Source: Lentilactobacillus farraginis DSM 18382 = JCM 14108
GTDB taxonomy: Bacteria; Bacillota; Bacilli; Lactobacillales; Lactobacillaceae
Length of the DNA: 64,000 bases
Assembly (NCBI RefSeq): GCF_000583655.1
Contig: NZ_BAKI01000003.1
Coordinates: 62,001 to 126,000 of the forward strand
Direction: 5' to 3'
Shown: positions 39,193 through 46,807 of the stretch, in pieces
How the letters are laid out: each line of letters begins with the position of its first letter
How positions within the stretch are numbered: position 1 is the first letter of the stretch
Program-made: the position numbers and the translations under genes
Notes under the pieces: model-generated
What the model was told of the DNA's origin: nothing
Databases searched by the model: none
Seen by the model: only the letters and a program-made list of their open reading frames with translations

Positions 39193-39324
39193 TATATATC
39201 GAGCCGGCTAAATCAGGATTGCCAGCCCGGCACTTAAATAAGTAAATCCAATTGCATCATCGAATAAGCGAATCAAGCAACTACTTAATCCCGAAACAGT
39301 TGGTTCATTCGCTTATTTGCTTTT

Positions 39325-39498
39325 TTAATCGTTCCCCCTCTTAAAATATGATTCTACCAAACTATATAAAGCCTCCAAAAACATCCCAACAACCATCATA
39401 TACATGACAACCATGCTCTGACCCTTATATAGCAGGATTCCCATTACCAAATAAAACAATACAAAGAACCACTTTAGCCAAATGTTATTGACCATCAT
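39325..39498 (-). CDS. Small membrane protein, 57 residues
   Basis: Minus-strand frame starting MMVNNIWLKWFFVLFYLVMG and ending in SYFKRGND. Two hydrophobic segments (about residues 8-22 and 29-47) suggest a two-helix membrane protein. AAGGGGATGAG precedes the paired ATGs. The family is not recognised. Coding support is the binding site, membrane-like composition and position in an otherwise empty 600-base gap. Confidence 0.5.
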   Translation of the reverse strand: MMVNNIWLKWFFVLFYLVMGILLYKGQSMVVMYMMVVGMFLEALYSLVESYFKRGND

Positions 39499-39668
39499 CT
39501 TCTCATCCCCTTATTAACCAGAATAAAACTAACGTCAATACATTTCAAATGTCGGCATTCTGAATTTGTGATATGATAAGGCTAATTGTCATTTATAGCT
39601 GGTTTGAATTTAAGATTAATCATCAAGCTGCCGACCCGAAGCGCAATCATGATACGGGAACATATTCA

Positions 39669-39696
39669 TGTACACTTTTTATAAATGATATATAAT
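39669..39696 (+). promoter_or_regulatory. Probable promoter of the 55-residue gene
   Basis: TGTACA, 16 bp, TATAAT, about 30 bases upstream of the small gene. Confidence 0.5.
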
Positions 39697-39727
39697 ATAA
39701 GTAAAGAGAACCTGTGAGGTGACCATC

Positions 39728-39895
39728 ATGAAACTAACAGAATATCTTCATGATCAATTGAAATTTTTGAACGATCAAATGAGTTCAGCGAAAAAGGAAA
39801 AAGATGAAACCACGCAATATTTAGTTGATTCTAAAATAACGGAAGTTAAGTTAATTTTGGAAGCATTGCAAAAAGGCATCATCGACGAAGCATAA
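39728..39895 (+). CDS. Small hypothetical protein, 55 residues
   Basis: Frame starting MKLTEYLHDQLKFLNDQM and ending in LEALQKGIIDEA. Highly charged and helical, probably a coiled-coil mini-protein. GAGGTGACC lies before ATG, a consensus promoter lies upstream, and a terminator follows at once, so it is an independent small gene. Family not recognised. Confidence 0.65.
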   Translation: MKLTEYLHDQLKFLNDQMSSAKKEKDETTQYLVDSKITEVKLILEALQKGIIDEA

Positions 39896-39898
39896 CAA

Positions 39899-39948
39899 CG
39901 AGGTTGAGGCGAAACAGTCGTTTTGTTGGCAACCTCATTTTATTTGCG
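39899..39948 (+). terminator. Terminator after the 55-residue gene
   Basis: AACGAGGTTG / CAACCTCATTTTATTT. The next 175 bases before the methionine aminopeptidase gene hold only short inverted repeats. Confidence 0.65.
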
Positions 39949-40122
39949 TTAAGATAGGTCGCATGTTAAAGCTGATTAATAGTTAACCGGGCCACTCCTA
40001 TCGTTAGATTAAGAGGGCGGCTCTCCTCAAATTATGCTGCCTTGGTTGCAGAAATACCACTAATTGTGGTTTAATCGATTATAGTATAAACTCAGTAAAT
40101 AATTCCTAAGGAGTAAAATGAA

Positions 40123-40926
40123 TTGATTACATTAAAATCACCACGTGAAATTGAAAAGATGGCCGAATCAGGAAAAGTTTTGGCCGGTGTTCATTTGGGG
40201 CTGCGTAAAATGATCAAGCCCGGCTTGGACACATGGGATATTGAAGAGTTTGCCCGCCAGTATATCAAGGACCACAATGCCTACCCTTCCGAAATGGGAT
40301 TTGAGGGCTACAAATTTGCAACCTGCGTTTCCGTCAATGATGAAGTTGCCCACGGAATTCCCCGCAAGGGCCTAATCCTAAAGGACGGCGACATCGTCAA
40401 GGTTGATTTAACGGTCAACAAAGACGGCTTTGAAAGTGATTCATGCTGGTCCTATGCTGTCGGTGATGTTTCGCCTGAAATTAAAAACTTAATGGATGTT
40501 ACCCGCAAGGCCTTATACCTTGGCATCGACCAAGCTGTTATCGGTAACCGTCTGGGTGATATTGGTGCCGCAATTCAAACTTACGTTGAAGATGAGCATC
40601 ACATGGGCGACGTCCGTGAACTGATTGGTCACGGTATCCAGCCTAAGATGCACGAGGAGCCAAACGTTCCTGCCTACGGTGTGCCTCACAGAGGACTTCG
40701 CTTGAAAGAAGGGATGACCATTACCATTGAACCAATGGTCAACACCGGCACCTGGGAAATCAAGGACCGCTACGACAAGGCGGACGATTGGACTTACTAC
40801 GTTTCAGCAGACGGCAGTCCATCAGCTCAGTATGAACACACTTTAGCGATTACCAAAGATGGTCCCAAGATTTTGACTATTCAGGATCCGGATATCGACG
40901 CAAAGTATATTTATCATAATAACTAA
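40123..40926 (+). CDS. map: Type I methionine aminopeptidase
   Basis: Removes N-terminal methionine from new proteins. The 267-residue protein has VSVNDEVAHGIP and all five metal ligands in order: VKVDLTV, ESDSCW, ELIGHGI, ITIEPMV and QYEHT. No SEC-C zinc extension at the N-terminus. TTG start at 40123, nine bases after AAGGAG. Monocistronic with a terminator. Confidence 0.95.
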   Translation: MITLKSPREIEKMAESGKVLAGVHLGLRKMIKPGLDTWDIEEFARQYIKDHNAYPSEMGFEGYKFATCVSVNDEVAHGIPRKGLILKDGDIVKVDLTVNKDGFESDSCWSYAVGDVSPEIKNLMDVTRKALYLGIDQAVIGNRLGDIGAAIQTYVEDEHHMGDVRELIGHGIQPKMHEEPNVPAYGVPHRGLRLKEGMTITIEPMVNTGTWEIKDRYDKADDWTYYVSADGSPSAQYEHTLAITKDGPKILTIQDPDIDAKYIYHNN

Positions 40927-40939
40927 TTTTCAACCGATA

Positions 40940-40978
40940 AAAGGCTGGCGCAAAAGTAATTTTGTACAGCCTTTTTAT
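40940..40978 (+). terminator. Terminator after map
   Basis: AAAGGCTGGCGCAAAA / TTTTGTACAGCCTTTTT; same hairpin group as 670 and 18780. Confidence 0.85.
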
Positions 40979-41096
40979 TGAATATGCCATTTTGAACAAA
41001 ATGGTTAAACATTAAAAGTGGTTCAAATGCATTTTTGAACCCATTACTTATTTTTAGAGAAATCTGCCACAGGGCAATCACTTGGAGGTCAACTCA

Positions 41097-41597
41097 TTGA
41101 ACAACAAACAATTTAAATTTCCAGATACCAAAGCCTATAATTTTGTTATCGAAGCATTAAAAGAACGGGGCATCACACCTGACGATATTTCAAGAATGGC
41201 TATTGATCTTCAAAAGCCATTCATTCCAAACCTTTCGATGGAAGAAGTCCGAAAAGATACCACCAACGTTTTGCACAAGCGGGAAGTGTTAAATAATGCC
41301 ATGGTTGGCTTGGAATTGGACCGCTTGGCAACTGAAGGGCTGTTAAAGGAACCCCTTGAAAGCATCATTATGAACGATTCAGGCGTTTTCGGCGTCGATG
41401 AAGGGATTGCCCTTAATATTGCCAACATTTATGGCACGATTGGGATCACTAACTATGGTTATATCGACCGAGACAAAACCGGCGTTGTTAAAAAATTGGA
41501 CGAGTCAAAAAACGGCAAGTCCAATACATTCGTTGATGATATAGTGGGCGCGATAGCAAGTGCGGTATCGGCAAGAATTGCGCATAGAAATAATTAG
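41097..41597 (+). CDS. Phosphatidylglycerophosphatase A-like protein
   Basis: 166 residues, soluble, close to the YutG/PgpA type: DISRMAIDLQKPFIPNLSMEEV, GVDEGIALNIANIYGTIGITNYGYIDRDKTG and FVDDIVGAIASA. In some Firmicutes this family dephosphorylates phosphatidylglycerol phosphate for membrane lipid synthesis. TTG at 41097 is chosen because GGAGG lies upstream; the longer start overlaps that site. The TAG stop is immediately followed by the AGTGTGG end of a palindromic repeat array. Confidence 0.82.
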   Translation: MNNKQFKFPDTKAYNFVIEALKERGITPDDISRMAIDLQKPFIPNLSMEEVRKDTTNVLHKREVLNNAMVGLELDRLATEGLLKEPLESIIMNDSGVFGVDEGIALNIANIYGTIGITNYGYIDRDKTGVVKKLDESKNGKSNTFVDDIVGAIASAVSARIAHRNN

Positions 41598-41720
41598 AGT
41601 GTGGAAAGAGACGGTTAGCTTCCAGAATATAACTTGACTAAGCGAATATTCCTGGTTTTGGAATGTTGGCTTAGTTAAGTTATATGGCCGGAAGCTGTCT
41701 CTTGGAACACATTTCAGCTT
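41598..41720 (+). repeat. Palindromic repeat, locus IV unit a (divergent subfamily)
   Basis: Begins AGTGTGG right after the TAG stop. Arms are AGCTTCC/GGAAGCT and ATATAACTT-ACTAAGC / GCTTAGT-AAGTTATAT; apex ATTCC-TGGTTTT-GGAAT. Same plan as the main family but different arms. Confidence 0.8.
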
Positions 41721-41838
41721 AGTGTGCGGAGCTAACCTGGGATAAACCGGCGTGTAAGGCATTTATTTCGGAAATCCTGGACTTGGATTTTTGAAATGAA
41801 TCCTTACATGCAGGTTTATGGTTAGCGGAGCAGTCCTA
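41721..41838 (+). repeat. Palindromic repeat, locus IV unit b
   Basis: Starts AGTGTGCGGAGCTAACC and ends GCAGTCCTA. Matches the 33487 subtype (GCTAACC and ATAAACC arms; TTTATTTC/GAAATGAA variable stem). Confidence 0.85.
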
Positions 41839-41859
41839 CATCTCCGTTGCCTAAAAACA

Positions 41860-41953
41860 ATATAACTTAACTAAGCGAATATTCCTGATTTTGGAATGTT
41901 GGCTTAGTTAAGTTATATGGCCGGAAGCTGTCTCTTGGAACACGTTTCAGTTT
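41860..41953 (+). repeat. Palindromic repeat, locus IV unit c (5'-truncated)
   Basis: Copy of unit a from the ATATAACTT arm onward, with a few base differences; the 5' outer arm is missing. Confidence 0.8.
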
Positions 41954-42072
41954 AGTGTGCGAAACAAAGCGGTTAACGTTCGGAGTATAAGGCGTCGCTT
42001 CGGGAAATCCTGCACTTGGATTTTTCGAAGTGATCCCTTATATGCAGAACGTTGCTTTGTGTAGCAGTCCTA
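41954..42072 (+). repeat. Palindromic repeat, locus IV unit d
   Basis: AGTGTGCGAAACAAAGC ... GCAGTCCTA; outer arm AACGTT/AACGTT, variable stem TCGCTTCG/CGAAGTGA. Close to the unit at 46808. Confidence 0.85.
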
Positions 42073-42076
42073 AAAA

Positions 42077-42196
42077 AGTGTGCGGAACAAAGCGCTTAGC
42101 ACCCAGAGTATAAGAGATCAATCTGGGAAATCCCGGGCTTGGATTTTTCAGATTGATCTCTTATATGGCGTGGTGCTGCTTTGTGTAGCAGTCCTA
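42077..42196 (+). repeat. Palindromic repeat, locus IV unit e
   Basis: AGTGTGCGGAACAAAGC ... GCAGTCCTA; outer arm AGCACC/GGTGCT, variable stem TCAATCTG/CAGATTGA. A partial start (GCATGCGGAACAAA) follows at 42200, before the end of the convergent glycosylase gene. Confidence 0.85.
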
Positions 42197-42230
42197 AAAA
42201 GCATGCGGAACAAATCACTCAGCCCCTACT

Positions 42231-42860
42231 TCACCGCCACCCAAAATGATCTAAATCCATATCCCGTTTTTTCATACCAGAGACAAATGGATTGCCCTTC
42301 ACAAAATATCTCAACGGTTTTCCCGCCCAATCCCCTTGGTTTGAAACGCCGATTCGATTCGAAGTTTCAATCATCTGAGGGATTTTTTTGCGATGTTTGT
42401 GGATATCAAGCTTACTGTTATCACCAAAGATTTCAAAATTCATTTTTTTATCGGAAATACCAAAGGCTTCCATTAATTTACCGGGACCATTTGTTAAATC
42501 GAATCCGGTTTTTGCCCGATTTTTCAGCATTATTTCTTTGCCGATAAACGGCTCAACGGCACGGATTAAGACTCCTTGAGGGACATCTTTAGCCTGGGCA
42601 GCGACATCAAGCAGGTACCTGCCATGGATCGAATAGATGTAAACTGTACCTGGAGGCCCATACAATGGTTCATTGGATGCGGTTCGACGTCCCTTAAAAG
42701 CATGGGCTGCCGAATCCAGCTGGCCCAGATACGCTTCCGTTTCAACTATCCAGCCGCCGACCAATCCTTTCGGTGACTGATATGTAAGCAGCATCCCCAA
42801 CATTTCCTGGGCAACTTGATCAGTCGAGGCGCTGGCATAAAATGGATCACTGGTACTCAA
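42231..42860 (-). CDS. 3-methyladenine DNA glycosylase (MPG/AAG family)
   Basis: Excises alkylated purines in base-excision repair. The 209-residue protein has the AAG signature: GGWIVETEAYLGQLDSAAHAFKGRRT with the catalytic glutamate, YGPPGTVYIYSIHGRY, VLIRAVEP and LTNGPGKLMEAFGI. TTG start at 42860 with a weak site, so the start is uncertain by a few codons. Its 3' end touches the repeat array. Confidence 0.93.
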   Translation of the reverse strand: MSTSDPFYASASTDQVAQEMLGMLLTYQSPKGLVGGWIVETEAYLGQLDSAAHAFKGRRTASNEPLYGPPGTVYIYSIHGRYLLDVAAQAKDVPQGVLIRAVEPFIGKEIMLKNRAKTGFDLTNGPGKLMEAFGISDKKMNFEIFGDNSKLDIHKHRKKIPQMIETSNRIGVSNQGDWAGKPLRYFVKGNPFVSGMKKRDMDLDHFGWR

Positions 42861-42905
42861 ATTATCACAGCTTTCAAATTTATTTTTTACGAGGAGGATT
42901 TTCTA

Positions 42906-43274
42906 ATGGAACTAAAACTTGAACGAATTTACGATAAACCACAGGATCTAAACGGCTACCGTATCTTAGTCGACCGACTTTGGCCCCGGGGAATTTCAAA
43001 GGTGAATGCCAAATTGGACGAATGGGAAAAAGAGATTGCGCCTTCAAAAGAGCTCCGTTCATGGTTCTCCCATGATCCGGCCAAGTTTGCCGAGTTCGAG
43101 AAAAAATACATCGCTGAATTGGATGGTAATGATCAACTACCAACTTTTATGACTACCATTAAGGAAAAACTTAAAACTGATAACGTTATCTTGTTATACG
43201 GTGCAAAGGATCGGGAACACAACCAAGCCGTTGTTTTAAAACAGTACTTGGAAACTCACTTGGGCCAAGCCTGA
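42906..43274 (+). CDS. DUF488 family protein (YeaO-like)
   Basis: The 122-residue protein carries the family core RIYDKPQDLNGYRILVDRLWPRGISK and LRSWFSHDPAKFAEF, and ends NVILLYGAKDREHNQAVVLKQYL. Biochemical role unknown. ATG at 42906 follows GAGGAGG. Its 3' end overlaps the 3' end of the convergent pgmB by 19 bases. Confidence 0.88.
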   Translation: MELKLERIYDKPQDLNGYRILVDRLWPRGISKVNAKLDEWEKEIAPSKELRSWFSHDPAKFAEFEKKYIAELDGNDQLPTFMTTIKEKLKTDNVILLYGAKDREHNQAVVLKQYLETHLGQA

Positions 43275-43930
43275 CGAATGTTAGCCAAAGTCAGCTGATC
43301 GGTTCGCTCGAAATTAATAGCCGCTTCATGGAGTATCTGGGGATCGCCAACCCCAATTGAGACAATCCCGGCAGCGTTAATTGATTTAATTCCTACAATT
43401 CCATCATCAATCCCAACGCAGGCTTCCGGCGGCAGATGAAGCATTTCAGCTGCCTTGGCAAAAACATCCGGCGCCGGTTTATTATGTTTGATCGTTTTTA
43501 AATCAACGATTAGTGGAAAGTAATTTTCCAGTTTCAACTTACGAATCTCTTTAGGTGCGTTGGCTGACGCCGAAGCAATAATCATTTTGTAACCATGACG
43601 GGTTAAGTCATCTAGAAAAGCTAGAATTCCCGGCAAAATATCGCTAGGATTCATCTTATCCAACATGGTTTGATAAATATCATTTTTTTGATTCGCAAGC
43701 GCCTCTTTTTGTTGACGGGTGTATTGACCTCTCTTGCCCGCAGAATCCAAGATTGCATCCAGTGAATCAATCCGGTCACGCCCCTTTATTGCTTCTTCTA
43801 ATTCGGCCGACCACTCAATTCCCAATTGATCGGCGATTTGGCGCCACGATTGGCTGTGGTAAGCCCAAGAGTCGGTGATAATGCCATTTAAATCAAACAA
43901 TACACCTTTTACGTCTGCAAAATTGCTCAT
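43256..43930 (-). CDS. pgmB: Beta-phosphoglucomutase family HAD protein (variant motif I)
   Basis: About 224 residues with the HAD layout of beta-phosphoglucomutase: FDLNGIITDSWAYHSQSW, a helical cap, PGILAFLDDLTRHGYKMIIASASANAP (motif II serine), IKHNKPAPD (motif III lysine) and GIDDGIVGIKSINAAG (motif IV). The usual FDLDG motif reads FDLNG, so the second aspartate, the general acid/base, is asparagine. That may lower or alter activity, or the substrate may differ. No maltose or trehalose phosphorylase gene is nearby. ATG at 43930 is supported by AAGGGTGG. Confidence 0.82.
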   Translation of the reverse strand: MSNFADVKGVLFDLNGIITDSWAYHSQSWRQIADQLGIEWSAELEEAIKGRDRIDSLDAILDSAGKRGQYTRQQKEALANQKNDIYQTMLDKMNPSDILPGILAFLDDLTRHGYKMIIASASANAPKEIRKLKLENYFPLIVDLKTIKHNKPAPDVFAKAAEMLHLPPEACVGIDDGIVGIKSINAAGIVSIGVGDPQILHEAAINFERTDQLTLANIRQAWPK

Positions 43931-43980
43931 CTCTATAACCACCCTTTCTATCAAGATGGATACCCATTAATTTATATTAT

Positions 43981-44028
43981 AAAACGAGGGCCAGAAAATA
44001 GGTTTATTTTCTCTCCCTCGTTTTTTTA
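43981..44028. terminator. Terminator after the VOC gene
   Basis: AAAACGAGGG-CC-AGAAAAT / ATTTTCT-CT-CCCTCGTTTTTTT; on the minus strand it terminates the VOC gene. Confidence 0.8.
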
Positions 44029-44052
44029 ATAATCGTTAACTTCACATTAACA

Positions 44053-44493
44053 CTATTTAACAGCACTGAAGATCCAGGTGATCCCGTATTTATCAACAAC
44101 CTGACCGTATTTATTACCGGACGATTTTTTCTCAAACGTTACGATTACCTTCACCTCTTCAGAATCAGAAACCTGCTTATAAAGGCTTTCCAACGCAGAT
44201 TCGGCATCAGAATCGTGGGCATCAACCTCCAACATTAACGAAATTAGAGAGGAGACAACCGGCTTGCCAAGAAAACTGTCAGCCGCATAAATCGGTTGAT
44301 TCAGCACCCGAAAACTCGCCTGTAACGTGAGATTATCGAGGTTAACGTCTGGATTTAAAGACATTTCCTCGGCCTGCTTTTCGGTTGGCGATTCGCGGGT
44401 AACATCTGTTGCGCCAAACACCCGCTTATAGTATTCAAGCGCACTCTTTGTGTTTTCAAATGTTAAGTATGGAATTAAATTTGTATTAGCCAT
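44053..44493 (-). CDS. VOC/PhnB-like glyoxalase-fold protein
   Basis: 146 residues of the 3-demethylubiquinone-methyltransferase-like (PhnB) group: PYLTFENTKSALEYYKRVFGATDV at the N-terminus, a middle strand region, VDAHDSDAESALESLYKQV and the C-terminal GQVVDKYGITWIFS. Substrate unknown. The ATG start has only a weak site. Monocistronic. Confidence 0.85.
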   Translation of the reverse strand: MANTNLIPYLTFENTKSALEYYKRVFGATDVTRESPTEKQAEEMSLNPDVNLDNLTLQASFRVLNQPIYAADSFLGKPVVSSLISLMLEVDAHDSDAESALESLYKQVSDSEEVKVIVTFEKKSSGNKYGQVVDKYGITWIFSAVK

Positions 44494-44694
44494 TAGGTCA
44501 GCAACCCTTACTATCTAAGATATTATTATTTTCGTGATTTTTGTTCAAATTTTAGAATACCGTTAATTACATTAGTTGTCAACGTTAACAAGCCGCATCC
44601 CTTATCAAACCAGCTTTCGTTAGTACCAACATAGTACTATATTAACGCTAAGAAGTGTAAACTAATAGTTAAAGTCACTTGGGAGGAAATGCTG

Positions 44695-45255
44695 ATGGAA
44701 CTTGCAATTACGATTTTTATCTTAAACGCACTCTATATTTCAATCAATACTTTCAGAACAATGCTGGTCGTCAAGGGGCACCAATTTCTGGCACCACTGG
44801 TCGCAGTTGGTGAAGAACTGATTTATGTTATCGCTTTGGCGATTGCCCTTGATCACATTGATAGTCCGTTGAATGTCGCGTCCTATGCGGTTGGATTCGG
44901 AGTCGGGATTTACATCGGAATCGTTATCGAAAATAAAATTGCCTTGGGATATGTTAATTTCCAAGTTACAGTTCAAATTGATCCTCAAAATCCGGTCCAT
45001 GCGCATAACGAAGAGCTTGCCGAAAAGCTGCGCGACCTTGGATATGGTGTTACGGTCAGCCGAGCCGAGGGTCGTTCCGGTGCCCGACTGGTACTCAGCA
45101 TTTTAGCACCTCGAAAAGCTGACCGCCGCCTGATGGAGCAGATCAAGGAAATTTCACCAGATGCCTTCATTATGGTTCAGGAACCCGTTCAACTATCCGG
45201 TGGTTTTTGGAGCAAAGAGGTCGATCGGCGTTATCATGGTGTAGATCACCACTAA
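44695..45255 (+). CDS. UPF0316/DUF2179 membrane protein
   Basis: About 186 residues: three N-terminal membrane helices (AITIFILNALYISINTF, ... VGFGVGIYIGIVIENKIALGYVN), then a cytoplasmic DUF2179-type domain (ELAEKLRDLGYGVTVSRAEGRSG, VLSILAPRKADRRLMEQI). Function unproven. ATG at 44695 follows GGAGG. The stop overlaps the convergent RNase H gene by 4 bases. Confidence 0.87.
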   Translation: MELAITIFILNALYISINTFRTMLVVKGHQFLAPLVAVGEELIYVIALAIALDHIDSPLNVASYAVGFGVGIYIGIVIENKIALGYVNFQVTVQIDPQNPVHAHNEELAEKLRDLGYGVTVSRAEGRSGARLVLSILAPRKADRRLMEQIKEISPDAFIMVQEPVQLSGGFWSKEVDRRYHGVDHH

Positions 45256-46214
45256 TGTTGATGATGATCATCATCAAACAAGCCCAATTGCTTTAAACTC
45301 TCTTCAATATCATGCACCGATTTCTCAACTTCCGGCGATAATTTTTCCGGAGTTGGTTGACTTGGATGAATGCTTTCAGTGTCCAATTTGATTTTTCGCT
45401 TCTTACTTTCATGATGTGAAGGCACCGAAGCGTTTTTTTGATCTTTCGGCTGTTTAATTTCAAGCTTGGGCAAAGTGACCTTACCTCCCCGGTTCTCCTT
45501 GGGAGCCATTTGATCCATCGTTTGGTTTAATAATTGATCAACAAAAACATTTCCGTCATTGTCACTGTGGCCTTTAGTCCATTGATAGTGAATATTTGGA
45601 AACTTTTTCAAAAGATCGGCAACCCGCTGCCATAATTCTTTGTTTAAAAGTGGCCCAGCGCTTCGTTTCCACCCCCGGCGCTGCCAACCTTCGAGCCATC
45701 CCTTGGTAATCGCGTCCAAAACATACTTGGAATCGGCAACCACTGTTACAGACCGTTTTTCAAGGTGATGGTCGATCAAATAAGTTAGCGCCTGCAGCAG
45801 TCCCATAATTTCCATTCGATTATTTGTCGCGCCATACTCACCACCTGTGTCAGCAACTGCGTCGGCACCCGCAATCATAATTAAATAGGCCCATGCGGCT
45901 TTATCATCAGCTTTAACGTGACCACCGGCATGGTTACCATGATTCCTGGTACCACCATCTGTATAGACCACAATTTCGTCACTCAAATCAAGCTCAACCG
46001 GTCGCTCCACGATCTCTTGGAACTTGGATTGATTTTCTTTACGATGGCTATCATTTTGGGGCTGCTCCGACTGTCCCAAAAAAGTTTCAGCGGCCGCCCG
46101 CGTCTTAAAGCTTTTATATTCGGCACCCGAAAAGCCGGAAACCTGCTTGACGGTTTCATCCCAAGTAGTGAAAATGCCGGTTTTTCGGCCCTTCCTAACA
46201 GCGTAATATTTCAA
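45252..46214 (-). CDS. rnhA: Ribonuclease HI with N-terminal hybrid-binding domain and long tail
   Basis: Cleaves RNA in RNA-DNA hybrids. The 320-residue protein has an N-terminal RNase H1 hybrid-binding domain (YYAVRKGRKTGIFTTWDETVKQVSGFSGAEYKSF), a linker, and the RNase H core with acidic residues in VVYTDGGTRNHG, NNRMEIMGLLQAL, VTVVADSKYV and TKGHSDNDGN. An extra C-terminal region of about 90 charged residues ends in DDDHHQH and matches nothing I know. TTG start at 46214. Confidence 0.9.
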   Translation of the reverse strand: MKYYAVRKGRKTGIFTTWDETVKQVSGFSGAEYKSFKTRAAAETFLGQSEQPQNDSHRKENQSKFQEIVERPVELDLSDEIVVYTDGGTRNHGNHAGGHVKADDKAAWAYLIMIAGADAVADTGGEYGATNNRMEIMGLLQALTYLIDHHLEKRSVTVVADSKYVLDAITKGWLEGWQRRGWKRSAGPLLNKELWQRVADLLKKFPNIHYQWTKGHSDNDGNVFVDQLLNQTMDQMAPKENRGGKVTLPKLEIKQPKDQKNASVPSHHESKKRKIKLDTESIHPSQPTPEKLSPEVEKSVHDIEESLKQLGLFDDDHHQH

Positions 46215-46328
46215 AGGATCACTTCTTTTTTTATAAATTTTCAGAAAAAATTACTTATAATATTTCTATCTGCTTTTCAATTAGATAAATCTATGCGAAA
46301 ATAGTTAATAAAGGGGGCAAAGACTATT

Positions 46329-46769
46329 ATGACCCGTACCAAAGCTACATTAATCACGGTCGAAGAGGCCAAGGCACTTCTTAAAGATCGTTCCGACCAA
46401 ATCAATGAACGTTTTCCGCAACTCAAAAAGCAGGGAAAATACATTTTGCCTGATTATCGACTAACAAGAAAGCGGGAAGCTTTTAAAATTAGGAAACATA
46501 CTTTTTTGCAGCGACATCCACGTTCTTACGTTGCTTTTGACTCAGAAAACGGGCAAACATTATGGATGCACAATTTTCCAAGCTTAACAGAAGCTATATT
46601 TTGGCTGGATACCGGTCTTAAACCAACTGATACGGATACCAGCACTTCTTATAAACAGTGGAAAGCGCAACATGAAGATGATATTAACGTCTTAAAGGAC
46701 ATTCTCCGCAAACGGTCATTGGAAAGAAAAGCGGCAGCAGCAGCGAAGAAGAAAAAGATAAAAAGGTAG
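46329..46769 (+). CDS. Hypothetical basic protein, 146 residues
   Basis: Not recognised. Very basic, with a C-terminal lysine-rich stretch (RKRSLERKAAAAAKKKKIKR). The middle has SYVAFDSENGQTLWMHNFPSLTEAIFWLDTG. ATG follows AAAGGGGG. Binding to nucleic acid is a guess from charge only. Its stop codon TAG overlaps the AGTGTGCG end of a palindromic repeat. Confidence 0.65.
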   Translation: MTRTKATLITVEEAKALLKDRSDQINERFPQLKKQGKYILPDYRLTRKREAFKIRKHTFLQRHPRSYVAFDSENGQTLWMHNFPSLTEAIFWLDTGLKPTDTDTSTSYKQWKAQHEDDINVLKDILRKRSLERKAAAAAKKKKIKR

Positions 46770-46804
46770 TGTGCGAAGCGGTGCTGCTTTGTGTAGCAGT
46801 CCTA
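46768..46804 (+). repeat. Palindromic repeat, locus V, internally deleted copy
   Basis: 37 bp: AGTGTGCGAAGCGG joined directly to TGCTGCTTTGTG-TAGCAGTCCTA, so nearly the whole stem is missing. Its first two bases are the last two of the upstream stop codon TAG. Confidence 0.75.
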
Positions 46805-46807
46805 AAC

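Noticed and set aside
39223-39324. Minus-strand frame ending DDAIGFTYLSAGLAILI
   Set aside because: Short, no start codon and a stop just upstream; could be a remnant of a membrane protein but evidence is too thin.
6877-42196. Palindromic repeats read as ordinary terminators
   Set aside because: They lack a U run after the stem, occur in tandem, keep conserved non-paired ends and sit within an operon, so simple terminators do not explain them.
44576-44591. TTGTCAACGTTAACAA, cre-like palindrome before the UPF0316 gene
   Set aside because: One mismatch to consensus, no promoter aligned with it, and no carbon-metabolism gene follows.
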